Assembly (NCBI GenBank): GCA_964546955.1
Contig: CAZJLP010000026.1
Location: 1-64,000, forward strand
Source of the DNA: CAZJLP01 sp964546955
GTDB taxonomy: Bacteria; Verrucomicrobiota; Verrucomicrobiia; Opitutales; Opitutaceae
DNA: 64,000 nucleotides
Direction of reading: 5' to 3'
Of the stretch, positions 44,156 to 53,301 are shown in pieces (the first letter of the stretch is position 1; every line of letters begins with the position of its first letter). The position numbers and the translations under genes were made by a program. The notes below the pieces were generated by a model. It was not told the origin of the DNA. It did no database searches and was given only the letters and a program-made list of their open reading frames with translations.

Positions 44156-45106
44156 ATGCCTGTTTCAAATGGATTTTCCGTCGGGCTCATGGGTGTCGCG
44201 GCGTTGGGACTGGGGGGGTGGATCTGGCAAATGCAGCGGGAGTTGTCAGACTTGCGTGTTGCCGTCCAAGAAGACAGAGAGAGAGTGGCCGTAGAGGAAC
44301 GGCGCGTTTCTGAAATCAAGGTGGAGTTTAGTTCGCTGCAATCGGAGATCAAAAAGGGAGATGCGGCAGCGGCTTCGGCCGGCAACCTCGTCCTCGCGCA
44401 GACGAGTGCTGCGAGTCCGACGGGGGAAGACGTTCGAGATCCGAAGGTTTCGGACGAAGCAGCTCGTCGGGCGGAGGCAGCAAAGTTGGTGACGGAGAAA
44501 ATACATCTGAACCAGCAATACGCGATGTTATTTCGGAAGCTTGCGCGAGACTTCAAGATTTCCCCCGATCAACTGGACAAGCTGAAGTTTTTGCTCGTGG
44601 ACCGGCAGCAAGGATTCAACGACGCAGTTACGTTGGCGCGCGCCCAGGGTATTACTATGAAGAACCCGGACGTTTTTAAGCCGCTGGTCTTGGAATCTGC
44701 GTTGGCGTTGGATGCTCAGATCGAGCAGTTGCTCGGCAAGGAGGCTTACGGCAAGTTCCTTGAATATGAGCAGACGATGTCCTCGTCGCGAGTGGTGAAC
44801 CAAGTTCAACAGTACCTTCGCGGCTCTCCCGATCAGCTATCCGAAGCTCAGTACACAAACCTAGTGAATCTTTTGCATTCGAACATGCCGAAAAATACGA
44901 GCTATGGGGATAACATTGGGAAAGCGCTCGCGGACTATGAAGCGCCCGTCAACCGCCCGATCATTACAGCTGCGAAAGCGTTTCTTTCTCCCCAGCAGAT
45001 TGCGGCGCTCGAGCTCTACCAGAGACAGAGAGCGGCGGAACGGTGGATAACGAAAACGCTTAAGGACCTGCAGGCGGCACCGGCGAAGACGGGGAGCGGG
45101 AGTTGA
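44156..45106 (+). CDS. Exported coiled-coil protein, unknown function, paralogue 1
   Basis: A 316-residue protein. An N-terminal membrane segment (VGLMGVAALGLGGWIW) is followed by a coiled coil rich in Glu/Arg/Gln (about 25-70), a low-complexity stretch and a helical C-terminal domain (SPDQLDKLKFLLVDRQQGFND, LLGKEAYGKFLEYEQTMSS). I know this only as a conserved hypothetical type; I associate it, weakly, with Verrucomicrobia. It is followed after 23 bases by a paralogue of the same build, so the two are probably co-transcribed. No link to the peptide pathway is evident. Confidence 0.75.
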   Translation: MPVSNGFSVGLMGVAALGLGGWIWQMQRELSDLRVAVQEDRERVAVEERRVSEIKVEFSSLQSEIKKGDAAAASAGNLVLAQTSAASPTGEDVRDPKVSDEAARRAEAAKLVTEKIHLNQQYAMLFRKLARDFKISPDQLDKLKFLLVDRQQGFNDAVTLARAQGITMKNPDVFKPLVLESALALDAQIEQLLGKEAYGKFLEYEQTMSSSRVVNQVQQYLRGSPDQLSEAQYTNLVNLLHSNMPKNTSYGDNIGKALADYEAPVNRPIITAAKAFLSPQQIAALELYQRQRAAERWITKTLKDLQAAPAKTGSGS

Positions 45107-45129
45107 GAAAGTAGTCTTGTCTACATTAC

Positions 45130-46014
45130 ATGAACTCATCACGCATCGTTATACATGCGGTTCTCGCTTCGTTGATCATTGGCGAGGGTATTTACGCTTG
45201 GAGACTGAGCCGTGAGATCGCCAGCCTGAAGGTGAGTCGAGCGGAGCTCGACGCGGCTGGCAGCGCACAGCGACTAGCCGCGGCAGAAGCCAGTCTCAAG
45301 GCCGCCCGGTCCCTTACGGTAGCGCAATTACCACAAGTTAAGTCCGCCGATAAACCTGAAGCTGTCGAGAAGCCAGCTGCCGCAGCTGTGCCCATGCGGA
45401 AGTTATTTGTTGGCGCGATCAACCATAAGGATTTTCGTTCGCTGGCCCTGACTCGAGCTCGGTTTAAGACTCGTGTTGAATACGGTCCACTTTTTGATAA
45501 GCTCAGATTGGATCCGGAGCAGCAGAAAAAGCTGGGCGAGCTGATCATGGAAAAGCAGGAGGTGAAGAGCGTTGCGACCGAGCATGGGCTCGACAGCCAT
45601 TTGAAGGGGGCCGATCTCAAGAAGGCGATTGAGCAAGCCCAAAGCGACGTTAACGGCCGCATCGAAGCATTTTTGGGAAAACCGGCCTATTCCGAATACC
45701 AGCAATACGAGCGGTCTCGCGGCATGCGTAGTGTCGTGGATTCGTTGAAGGAATCTTTAAGCTATTCGGCCACGCCGTTGAATGACGAGGCGGCGGCCAG
45801 GCTGGTCAAGTTGTGGTATGACAGAATTCCCGTCGAGCAGCGGCCCGATGCCTCAGGCCTGACCTTGCAACAATCTTCAGGGCTTTCGATTCCGCCTCCT
45901 TTCGCCGTTGTTACAGACGATGTAGTCACGATGGCTCGTGAGGTGTTATCGGTGGAACAGTTGCGCGCTTTAGAGGTTTATAGGATCGCCACGAAACCTC
46001 CTGGCGGTAGTTGA
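45130..46014 (+). CDS. Exported coiled-coil protein, unknown function, paralogue 2
   Basis: A 294-residue paralogue of 44156-45106. It has an N-terminal hydrophobic segment (IVIHAVLASLIIGEGIY), a coiled coil, and a C-terminal helical domain with the matching pattern DPEQQKKLGELIMEKQEVKS and FLGKPAYSEYQQYERS. The shared F/L-L-G-K-x-x-Y-x-x-[FY] motif ties the pair together. The role is unknown; a membrane-tethered structural or stress protein is possible. Confidence 0.75.
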   Translation: MNSSRIVIHAVLASLIIGEGIYAWRLSREIASLKVSRAELDAAGSAQRLAAAEASLKAARSLTVAQLPQVKSADKPEAVEKPAAAAVPMRKLFVGAINHKDFRSLALTRARFKTRVEYGPLFDKLRLDPEQQKKLGELIMEKQEVKSVATEHGLDSHLKGADLKKAIEQAQSDVNGRIEAFLGKPAYSEYQQYERSRGMRSVVDSLKESLSYSATPLNDEAAARLVKLWYDRIPVEQRPDASGLTLQQSSGLSIPPPFAVVTDDVVTMAREVLSVEQLRALEVYRIATKPPGGS

Positions 46015-46240
46015 GCACGTAAATGCTTTGATGAAGCATCTTTGGTGGCCGACCAACGGCCTTCGTTACACGGCTTTGGTTGATTTTTCTGCATGAATTG
46101 TGTCGAGATGGCTCCGCATGGTAGAGCAATCGACGCTTCTTCGGCGGCCTGCGGAATACGCAGAGCTATCGTCGGATCGCCGCGCGGGTTTTGCCCGTGG
46201 AAGCTTATAGCCGCTCTTTGCCTAATTATGCGCGCCGGCG

Positions 46241-47260
46241 ATGACCACTGCGCTTAATTGGGGAATAATTGGAAGCGGGCGAATTGCGCGCATCTTCGCT
46301 GTCCAACTGAGCCGATCGCAATCGGGAAGACTAGTTGCGATTGGCAGCCGAGATGCGCAAACCGCCGGTCAGTTTGCGGCTCGGTTCGAAGGCTGCCGGC
46401 CTCACGGGAGCTACGAGGCATTGCTGGCCGACTCCAACGTCAACGTGGTCTATATTGCAACCCCGCACTCCTCTCATCCTGAATGGATCGTCAAAGCGGC
46501 CCAGGCGGGGAAACATATTTTATGTGAAAAGCCCTTGGCCTTGACTCGCAAGGACGCTGAGGCAGCGATAAAAGTAGTGCGCGAGAATGACGTATTTCTG
46601 ATGGAAGGGTTTATGTATCGCTTCCACCCTCAAACGGCGAGGATACAAGAGTTGGTAGCGAGCCACTTGCTCGGTGAGCTCCGCATGATCCAGGCTACTT
46701 TCAGCTTTTATTCCGCGCCTCAACCCAAGTCGCGGATTTATATTCACGAGCTGGGCGGCGGAGGCATTTTGGATGTGGGTTGCTATCCTGTGTCCATGGC
46801 TCGCCTGCTCGTAGGCACTGAGATGGGGCGCGCCTTCGCGAATCCGATCGATCTTCACGGTTGTGGCCGCATTCATCCTACGCTGGGGATCGACGGGTAT
46901 GCCGCGGCTGTGCTTAAGTTTTCGACGGGAACCCTTGCTCAAGTGGCTTGTGGAATAGCCGTGGAGCAGGACAATAGCCTCCGTGTTTACGGCTCGAAGG
47001 GTTGGTTGCATGTGCCCTGTCCATGGACGCCGGCGATCGAAGGCGGTGAGGTAAGGATATTCCATCATCAACTCGGGGCAAAGGAGCCGCAGGAAATCGT
47101 GATTGAGGCAAAATCCTGGCTTTACAGCCTGGAGGCGGATGAGGTGGCTCAGAATATTGCTGCCGGAAAAAGGGAGTCGGCTGCCATGTCGCTGGACGAC
47201 ACTTTGGGCAATATGGAAGCTCTGGATCGCTGGCGGGCATCGATCGGCGAACCCGCCTGA
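46241..47260 (+). CDS. Gfo/Idh/MocA family oxidoreductase
   Basis: A 339-residue NAD(P)-dependent dehydrogenase. The Rossmann motif GIIGSGRIARIFA, the EKPLA motif with the catalytic Lys region (HILCEKPLALT), and the second-domain segment ILDVGCYPVSMARLL with the conserved Asp/His region are all present. The family oxidises or reduces sugars, cyclitols and sugar nucleotides. It is the only candidate for sugar-nucleotide modification in the window, so it could supply an unusual sugar to the glycosyltransferases. General carbohydrate metabolism is equally possible. Confidence 0.93.
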   Translation: MTTALNWGIIGSGRIARIFAVQLSRSQSGRLVAIGSRDAQTAGQFAARFEGCRPHGSYEALLADSNVNVVYIATPHSSHPEWIVKAAQAGKHILCEKPLALTRKDAEAAIKVVRENDVFLMEGFMYRFHPQTARIQELVASHLLGELRMIQATFSFYSAPQPKSRIYIHELGGGGILDVGCYPVSMARLLVGTEMGRAFANPIDLHGCGRIHPTLGIDGYAAAVLKFSTGTLAQVACGIAVEQDNSLRVYGSKGWLHVPCPWTPAIEGGEVRIFHHQLGAKEPQEIVIEAKSWLYSLEADEVAQNIAAGKRESAAMSLDDTLGNMEALDRWRASIGEPA

Positions 47261-47364
47261 GCTTTTCGATGTTTTGAATGAGCGAGGCGCGTATGAAGAC
47301 GTCTCGTTTATGTCTGTGCTGACCGTGCCAACGGACGCGGATTCGACGTTTAGTCTCGCAGGAT

Positions 47365-48537
47365 CTAAGCCAGCATCGCCCGTTTGAACTGCCGAATCCG
47401 ATCAATGGTTTCGGAGACGTCCGCGGGATTGTAGCCGATATCGTTGTCACCAGCCGCCGCGAGTTGTTTCACAATCCAGGTAGGTACGTCTGCAGATTCG
47501 TGGCGCCACCGGTCGCAACGCTCTCGCAAATTTTCGTGGAGAACAGAGGCGCTCTTTTTCCCGCCTGCCTCCGTCTGAAGACTGATATTATATTTTTGGC
47601 AGAGAACGATCATCAATGCCTTTAACGCTGCTCCGGCAGAAAGCACAGCGAATCGCGCCTCCCCGCGTTGCAGAGCGTAAGACGCAACGTCGAGCAGGTC
47701 CGAAAATCCCGTCGTGCGGCTGGTGCCCGCCACAAACATAGCGGGGATGTCTTCAACGGTACGCGCTAAGTGGGGTTCTGCGGTCCGATTCACGTAGTTG
47801 CGAATATGAGCAGGCCACCAGAAGTTCAACGAAATCGCTATATCGATAGTGTATACTTGGTGCCACCAGAACGCCGGCAGGTAGAGAATTTCTCCGGCGT
47901 GAAGCATGCACTCGATGGGTTTGGCATTTCGATAACGAGGGAAAAGCTCCAGGTCCGGTGAATCGATGTCCATTCGACTTACATGATACCGTCCATTTTC
48001 CGTGGCATTCGGATATAAATACTCCGACTGGCTAGGATCGAAAAGCGTTAGCCGCTTCCTTCCTTTCACTTGGCACAAGAAGTTGTCGGAAGTATCGTGA
48101 TGTAGCTGAGTCACTTTTCCGGCCGGTCCAATCCAAAGGTTGGTCGCCTTGATGGTTTCGGCTGCGATCAGCGGCGGCGGTGAAAAGTCGTCTTTCAGTT
48201 CCGGCAGGTCCTGAGTTGGCTGTTGGGCGATATGACATTTTTCTCCACCGGAAAGCGGTGTATGCTCGATCGAGTCCAGGCACTGGGCAATCGGCATCAG
48301 TTGCCAATTTTGTCTGGCAGGAGATCCGCCTCTGGGCGGGCCCCCGACCGGGTCGACCAAAACAGGCACCTTTTTCGAGCCGACCGTGTTCCGGAGGTAA
48401 TCAAAACTCCATTTCGAGTAGGCCGGCCAATTGTCAGCGACCCCGGCTATAATCACTGGCTGCTGGGGCTCGAGGAAGTCGCGAACGAACGAGTCTTTCG
48501 ATACGTTGACGATCCTGGGAATGCTCGTATCCATCAT
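47365..48537 (-). CDS. Cupin/JmjC-like Fe(II)/2-oxoglutarate oxygenase
   Basis: A protein of about 390 residues of the cupin-8 (FIH-like) type. The Fe(II) facial triad is visible as H-x-D in TQLHHDTSDNF and the distal His in YLPAFWWHQVY; a Lys in the VKGRKRLTLFDPS segment may bind 2-oxoglutarate. The C-terminal half of about 150 residues is helical and unassigned. Codons for MM at 48537 give the best start; the upstream in-frame GTG at 48651 precedes residues without homology. It probably hydroxylates an amino-acid side chain, free or in a peptide. It is convergent with the oxidoreductase gene. Confidence 0.9.
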   Translation of the reverse strand: MMDTSIPRIVNVSKDSFVRDFLEPQQPVIIAGVADNWPAYSKWSFDYLRNTVGSKKVPVLVDPVGGPPRGGSPARQNWQLMPIAQCLDSIEHTPLSGGEKCHIAQQPTQDLPELKDDFSPPPLIAAETIKATNLWIGPAGKVTQLHHDTSDNFLCQVKGRKRLTLFDPSQSEYLYPNATENGRYHVSRMDIDSPDLELFPRYRNAKPIECMLHAGEILYLPAFWWHQVYTIDIAISLNFWWPAHIRNYVNRTAEPHLARTVEDIPAMFVAGTSRTTGFSDLLDVASYALQRGEARFAVLSAGAALKALMIVLCQKYNISLQTEAGGKKSASVLHENLRERCDRWRHESADVPTWIVKQLAAAGDNDIGYNPADVSETIDRIRQFKRAMLA

Positions 48538-48599
48538 TTTAAGTTGGTGACGCCCTTCTTGCGGTTCAAGCTGGAATTCACGATCGCTCGATGTGTGGA

Positions 48600-49523
48600 T
48601 TAGCGGCGGACTTGTTCCATGACCGACTTTATGACTCGATTCCACCACCATCTCGCACGCGTGAATCTCATGCGTAGTTTGAATAACGATTTCGCTACCG
48701 CAATTTCGCTGCGCCTTGCTCCATTCATGACAATTGCCAGCTGAGTGTATGACGAGCGAACGCTGCCTATCACATATTCAGTTTTAGCCAGCAAGAATAG
48801 ATCCATTACGTCGTCTTCCGTTGCCAAAAGATCAAAGGTGCGCGGCCATCGTTGCGGCAGGGGCGCCCTTTTGGGATACGTTACGATCATATCGCCAAAC
48901 AGATTTTTCATCATCTGTTCGGTTTTCGTATTATCTGTGGCCAGAAAGACCTTTTTGCCCTGCGATTTTATTCGCCGGGCATGGCCGATAAACAGACGGT
49001 CCGGAGAGCCGCTGCAGGAGAGTGTGTTATCTGTTCGTCGAATGTGAAAACCAACAGCGTTCTTGAGGTGTCGGGCGTGGAAGTCGTCCACCGCTTCCCG
49101 CAAGCGCTTGTTGAGAACCGGAAGATTCTCGCGAAGTGCTGCATAATTTTGATCAGGAATTTCATGGCTGCCGTAAAAGATGTAACCCGAATGCAGCTCA
49201 AGGCTGGAAACGTTCACATCGGCCCACCGGTGCGGGGAAGGATCAATTCTTTGCGGTTGATGATGGACTATTTTTTCTGCCTTGAAAGGGCTCTTGGCCA
49301 CGAACTCCAACTCCGGTATGGGCTCAAAATAGTCCTCGAAGTGCCCCCAGTTCCAGCCTACGTAACCGCGGAGCCCCAGCGAACGGACGAGTCGTCGAGC
49401 AGAAGCGATTGCTCGCAGCCGATTACAGAGGCCTCCTGTAGGTACCAGGATCAAATGCTGCAACGCCACCGCCGAACCGGGCGCTCCCGAAGTCGACGGC
49501 TCACTCATATTCCGGAATGGCAA
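48600..49523 (-). CDS. GT23/NodZ-like glycosyltransferase, second copy
   Basis: A 307-residue paralogue of 1872-2765. The shared landmarks are the PTGGLCNRLRAIASARRL segment, HSGYIFYGSHE, HIRRTDNTLS, KVFLATDNTKTE and DLFLLAKTEYVIGS. HIRRTD is the nucleotide-sugar contact of GT23 enzymes. It shares the minus strand with the JmjC-like gene and the APH-like kinase and probably forms an operon with them. Sugar donor and acceptor are unknown. Confidence 0.75.
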   Translation of the reverse strand: MPFRNMSEPSTSGAPGSAVALQHLILVPTGGLCNRLRAIASARRLVRSLGLRGYVGWNWGHFEDYFEPIPELEFVAKSPFKAEKIVHHQPQRIDPSPHRWADVNVSSLELHSGYIFYGSHEIPDQNYAALRENLPVLNKRLREAVDDFHARHLKNAVGFHIRRTDNTLSCSGSPDRLFIGHARRIKSQGKKVFLATDNTKTEQMMKNLFGDMIVTYPKRAPLPQRWPRTFDLLATEDDVMDLFLLAKTEYVIGSVRSSYTQLAIVMNGARRSEIAVAKSLFKLRMRFTRARWWWNRVIKSVMEQVRR

Positions 49524-49610
49524 TGATGGGAAAACCCGCGGAGCCGTCGGTGACGAGATTGGTCTCTTGGGGCCGCGGGCTCAGAGGGATGGCTCCGGCA
49601 GACGGGAAGA

Positions 49611-50816
49611 TTACCGCGTGAATGCTGGGTACAGCGGGACGGGCGAACTGCGGTGCCAGCGTGTGCGAAGGTCTTGAAGCCATTTTGTCGCGGTTCGTCG
49701 AAAGCCAGGTAGGATGTCGGCTCGTCCCGTTAGATCGATTGTTGCCTCCAAGTGCCATAACAATCTACTGCGAGTGCCACAAAGCCCCCATTGCCGGTCT
49801 CGGTCAAGGCAATCAGTCAGCCTTCTTCCCACGCTACGCATCAACCATGCTACGCTTACCGTGGCAAATTCGGTTGCAAACATCCGATCGTCGAGCGCCT
49901 GTGGCACTGTTCGGGCCAATTCATTTCTATATACGGTTTCGGTCCGTGTGGAAATTTCAGCAGGGGTACGGCCTGCGCACCAGCAGCTCGGAAAAGCGAG
50001 CCGGCGGGAAACGAGGTCGAGCAACGAATGTCCGGGTCTTGCGGCTTCAAAGTCAATCAGGCGAGCGGTGTTGCCGACCAGCATGATGTTGTCTGGACAT
50101 CCATCGCCATGGGTCAGCGCGAGCCAGGGTCCAGGACAACGAATCCGCTCGCGAACGAAGTCCAGTTCACCCGAGGGAACCGAATCGTCGCCCGTATATT
50201 GGATCATTCGTTTCCTTCCGGTGTCGATCCAGCTGTATCCCAGCATGGCCGGCGGTGGCATCGCGGGAAATTCCTGTTGGAAGAAATTTATATATTCCCG
50301 AATAGCGCAGGCAGTGTCAGCGTGCATGCGGCCAAATGTCGCGGCGCTTTGGGTTAAGGCGTGCTCGGCTTGCGCCGCGTCCGAACCAGTCAGCGGCGCG
50401 GCCAGGGAAAGATGTTCAGATCCCAAGTCCTCCAGGACGAGGAGCCCGCCTTCCCTGTCTCCGGCGAGCATGGCCGGCGCGTGATTTCCCCCGGCTCGGT
50501 GCAAATGGCCGATGGCGGCCCATTCCCGCGCGAAGCCGATGGGAATCCGAGTAAATGCAGGGGGAGCGTGGTGATCAGGAGCGCGGACTGCCTTAATTAT
50601 AATCGGGGTGCGGCGGCCAGACCGGCCCGTTGCGACAGCCCGCAAGATAATGCTTCTTTTACCTTTATCCAGACGTTCTGTGACAGAGACGGAATGCTTG
50701 TGGCCAATTGTCCGATCCAAAGCAGCTTCTGCCGCGAAAATGCATCTCTGCAAGTCTTGCGAGAAGGCCGCACCGATCTGCCCAGGGTATTCAGTTTCCG
50801 CGCGTTCATCGCTCAT
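49611..50816 (-). CDS. APH/ChoK-like phosphotransferase
   Basis: A 401-residue small-molecule kinase of the aminoglycoside phosphotransferase superfamily. The catalytic loop reads LTHGDGCPDNIM and the metal-binding loop LIDFEA; the hinge region LLVLEDLGSE is also typical. The first 60 residues and the last 60 are poorly assigned. Kinases of this fold phosphorylate antibiotics (self-resistance), sugars or choline. Sitting inside a glycopeptide-type cluster it may phosphorylate the product to keep it inactive, or phosphorylate a sugar. It diverges from the FkbM gene at 50899 with a short spacer. Confidence 0.87.
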   Translation of the reverse strand: MSDERAETEYPGQIGAAFSQDLQRCIFAAEAALDRTIGHKHSVSVTERLDKGKRSIILRAVATGRSGRRTPIIIKAVRAPDHHAPPAFTRIPIGFAREWAAIGHLHRAGGNHAPAMLAGDREGGLLVLEDLGSEHLSLAAPLTGSDAAQAEHALTQSAATFGRMHADTACAIREYINFFQQEFPAMPPPAMLGYSWIDTGRKRMIQYTGDDSVPSGELDFVRERIRCPGPWLALTHGDGCPDNIMLVGNTARLIDFEAARPGHSLLDLVSRRLAFPSCWCAGRTPAEISTRTETVYRNELARTVPQALDDRMFATEFATVSVAWLMRSVGRRLTDCLDRDRQWGLCGTRSRLLWHLEATIDLTGRADILPGFRRTATKWLQDLRTRWHRSSPVPLYPAFTR

Positions 50817-50898
50817 GTTCGTAGGAGATTAGTGCGTGCCGGAGGAAGGCGGCTACTTCGTAGTTGCGTCTGTTCGGCACATCTCAGAAGGCTTTCGC

Positions 50899-51853
50899 AT
50901 GCTAAGGCAGGTCTTACGATTGCCAGTTGCCTTTTGTGGCTTTTGGCTCGAAGCGGGCGCGGTGTATAAGTCGGGAATTCCTGCAAGTCGTTGGTCCATG
51001 TTCGTCACGATGGTTGGTTTGTGGGTCAAGGCCAACTTTGCAGTCCGGCCGGGAATCGGCTGCCGACAACGGATCCTCGGGTTTACGGTCTACGGTAATA
51101 GTTATGGATGGTTAAGCTTTCTTTTTCGCGAAATTTTTGTCCACGCGTCCTATAATTTTCGCCCCAAAGCGNNNNNNNNNNTGCCGTATCATCGACTGTG
51201 GCGCGCACATAGGAATGTCAGTCCTGTTCTTCAAGCTATTGTATCCTGATTCGATCATTCATGCGTTCGAGCCGAATCCGGCGACGTTCGCGCTTCTAGA
51301 GCGAAACATTGCGGCCAATGAAATCAGCGGCGTCACACTGCACAATGTCGGGTTATGGGAGGCCGCAGGCGTACTTTCGTTCTACCCCGATGAAGAAGCT
51401 TCAGTGAAGAGTAGCCTTTTGGCGGATCGAGGCGGCGATCGGACGATCAACGTGAACACGGTCCTTCTTTCCGAACACTTGAAAAAATTGGGGCGGGTTG
51501 ACTTGGTCAAAATTGATGTCGAGGGGGCAGAAATGGCAATCGTTTCTGATTTGATAAAAGCTGGTGTTCTCGACCGTGTTGACGTCTACATTATCGAGTA
51601 CCACCATCAAATAAGCCGGCGCCAGGAATCATTTTCGACGTTTCTCGCTGTATTCGAGGAGCGAGGCTATCGCTACAATTTAAGCGCATCGCCGATTAGA
51701 GGGGGAGATTTTCAAGATATACTGGTATGCTTCTACAAGCATCCGGAGGAGCAGGTGAACACCGAGGGCCTTTTCGCTCGCCGACAACTCGATCTGCCCG
51801 TTTGCCGCGAGTCGCCCCGGCCGAATCTTGAGAAGGTTTCCGATTCCGCGTGA
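50899..51853 (+). CDS. FkbM family methyltransferase, interrupted by an assembly gap
   Basis: A class I SAM methyltransferase of about 315 residues. ATG at 50899 is preferred (AAGG seven bases upstream); GTG at 50836 is an alternative. The N-terminal part (about 90 residues) is followed by a run of N, after which the frame changes and the FkbM core continues: CRIIDCGAHIGMSVLFF, HAFEPNPATFALLERN and VDLVKIDVEGAEMAI. The frame change coincides exactly with the gap, so the gene is probably intact. Unlike 15934 and 19036, it has no adenylation remnant. Its stop overlaps the GTG of the next GT1 gene (GTGA), indicating translational coupling. Confidence 0.85.
51172..51181. other. Assembly gap (10 N) inside the FkbM gene
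   Basis: Ten undetermined bases, a common placeholder for a join of unknown length. The reading frame changes across it although both sides encode one FkbM protein. Confidence 0.98.
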
Positions 51854-53172
51854 AAGGAATGATCGTCGCGTTCCACATGGTCGCTGCGCCGGGCCACTTG
51901 TACCCGACTTTCGAATTGGCAACGGCATTCCGCGAGTTAGGGGCCACGGTGATCTACATTGGGGACCCGTCTGGCGCCCGTTGGGTAGAAAAAGCGAACT
52001 TTCGATTTGTGCCTGCCGCAAACCGGCCTTTCGAATGCGATCTTGAACCTAAGAGCAGGTTTCCTTTTTTGTTTTCGCCTTTCAAGGAGAGACGAAAGCA
52101 GATGGACGGTGTAGCAGCCGCGGGTCGACGCCTCCTACAGGAACTGGGCGTTACTATCTTGTTCCTCGATCCGCTGATCGAGCGTGGGGCGTTCGCAGCG
52201 GTGGGCTCCGGGGCAACCGTCTACTCCTTGTCGGTGTTCAATTATCCGTATTGGGGCGAATCGGTTCCGCCGATCGCGTCCGAGCTAGGTCCGTCACGCT
52301 CTCTCGTCAACCGGCTGCGCATGACGTTGGCGTGGCTTATGGCCGGCTGCGAAGCCTATGGTCTAGTCAAACCACGCCGTCTGCTTGGGAATCCTCGGTC
52401 GGTTGTGGCAGCATTGTCGATGCATGCACGCTTCCAAGCGCTCGCGAAGCAGTGTGGGAGGCGGGTGCGCATCGCCTGGCACGGCCCGATGCTTGATTTT
52501 CCGCGGGTGATTCTGGGGCCAAGAGAGCTTGATTTCGCCTGCGACAATGAAACGCAGTATTTGGGTTTATGCATTGATCAATCTCGGCTCGGGGCGTCTC
52601 AGGAGTGCGTCGGGAAGGAGGGCATCGAGACGGTATATTGTACATTTGGAACGCAGATCCGGAACTACAACGAACGGGACTTGCGTCACGCCTACGCTTG
52701 TGTGGTGGAAGTGTGCCACCGGCGGCCGGACCTCAGGATGATTCTTCAGACTCCCGTTCCTCTGCGGGAACGCCATCCTCCAACCAACCTGACTTACGTT
52801 GGAAATGTTTCCACGATGGATGTTCTTCGCCGCGTTTCAGCGGCAATCACGCATGGGGGATATGGAACCGTAAAGGAGTGCATTAGCGCGGGTGTGCCGA
52901 TGGTTGTCGTCCCTTTCAAATACGACCAGTTTGGGAATGGCGCCCGCATCCGCGAGCTTGGCTTGGGGCGGACATGCCGGCCAGGCAAACTAACGGTGTC
53001 GAAGCTCGAAGCTGCACTCGATTGGGCCCTTGATCCGGCGGTGAAGAACAGGGTTCGCGAGTTCGCTGCTCGCATCAAGGGAGGGAGCGAAGTGCGAGAG
53101 TTTGCGAAGAAGCTGTTGGACGCCGCAAAGCACAAACATCTAACTGCGTTTTCAAGGCAGCCTTCAGCATGA
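51850..53172 (+). CDS. GT1 (UGT/MGT-like) glycosyltransferase, copy 5
   Basis: A 440-residue GT-B enzyme beginning with GTG at 51850 (or ATG at 51859) and overlapping the FkbM stop. It has catalytic segment APGHLYPTF, donor-site segment ITHGGYGTVKECISAGVPM and PFKYDQFGNGARI; the HGG is intact. It belongs to the same family as the four copies at 10.8-21.8 kb, which ties this right-hand block to the left-hand tailoring arm. The coupled methyltransferase suggests that the sugar it transfers is O-methylated (inference). Confidence 0.9.
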   Translation: MKGMIVAFHMVAAPGHLYPTFELATAFRELGATVIYIGDPSGARWVEKANFRFVPAANRPFECDLEPKSRFPFLFSPFKERRKQMDGVAAAGRRLLQELGVTILFLDPLIERGAFAAVGSGATVYSLSVFNYPYWGESVPPIASELGPSRSLVNRLRMTLAWLMAGCEAYGLVKPRRLLGNPRSVVAALSMHARFQALAKQCGRRVRIAWHGPMLDFPRVILGPRELDFACDNETQYLGLCIDQSRLGASQECVGKEGIETVYCTFGTQIRNYNERDLRHAYACVVEVCHRRPDLRMILQTPVPLRERHPPTNLTYVGNVSTMDVLRRVSAAITHGGYGTVKECISAGVPMVVVPFKYDQFGNGARIRELGLGRTCRPGKLTVSKLEAALDWALDPAVKNRVREFAARIKGGSEVREFAKKLLDAAKHKHLTAFSRQPSA

Positions 53173-53301
53173 CGGGGAGTTTCTAAGCGGTGACAGTAGA
53201 ATCAATACGCCGGATCGATCGAGACAGTCGGCGAATGCGCAGATCGACGCAGCCTTTGATGGAGAACAGCGCCTCGGCGGAGTTCACCTTATCCTTACGC
53301 A

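Noticed and set aside
49622..50969. Long plus-strand frames over the APH-like kinase
   Set aside because: The minus strand encodes clear kinase motifs; the plus-strand translations are low-complexity and motif-free.
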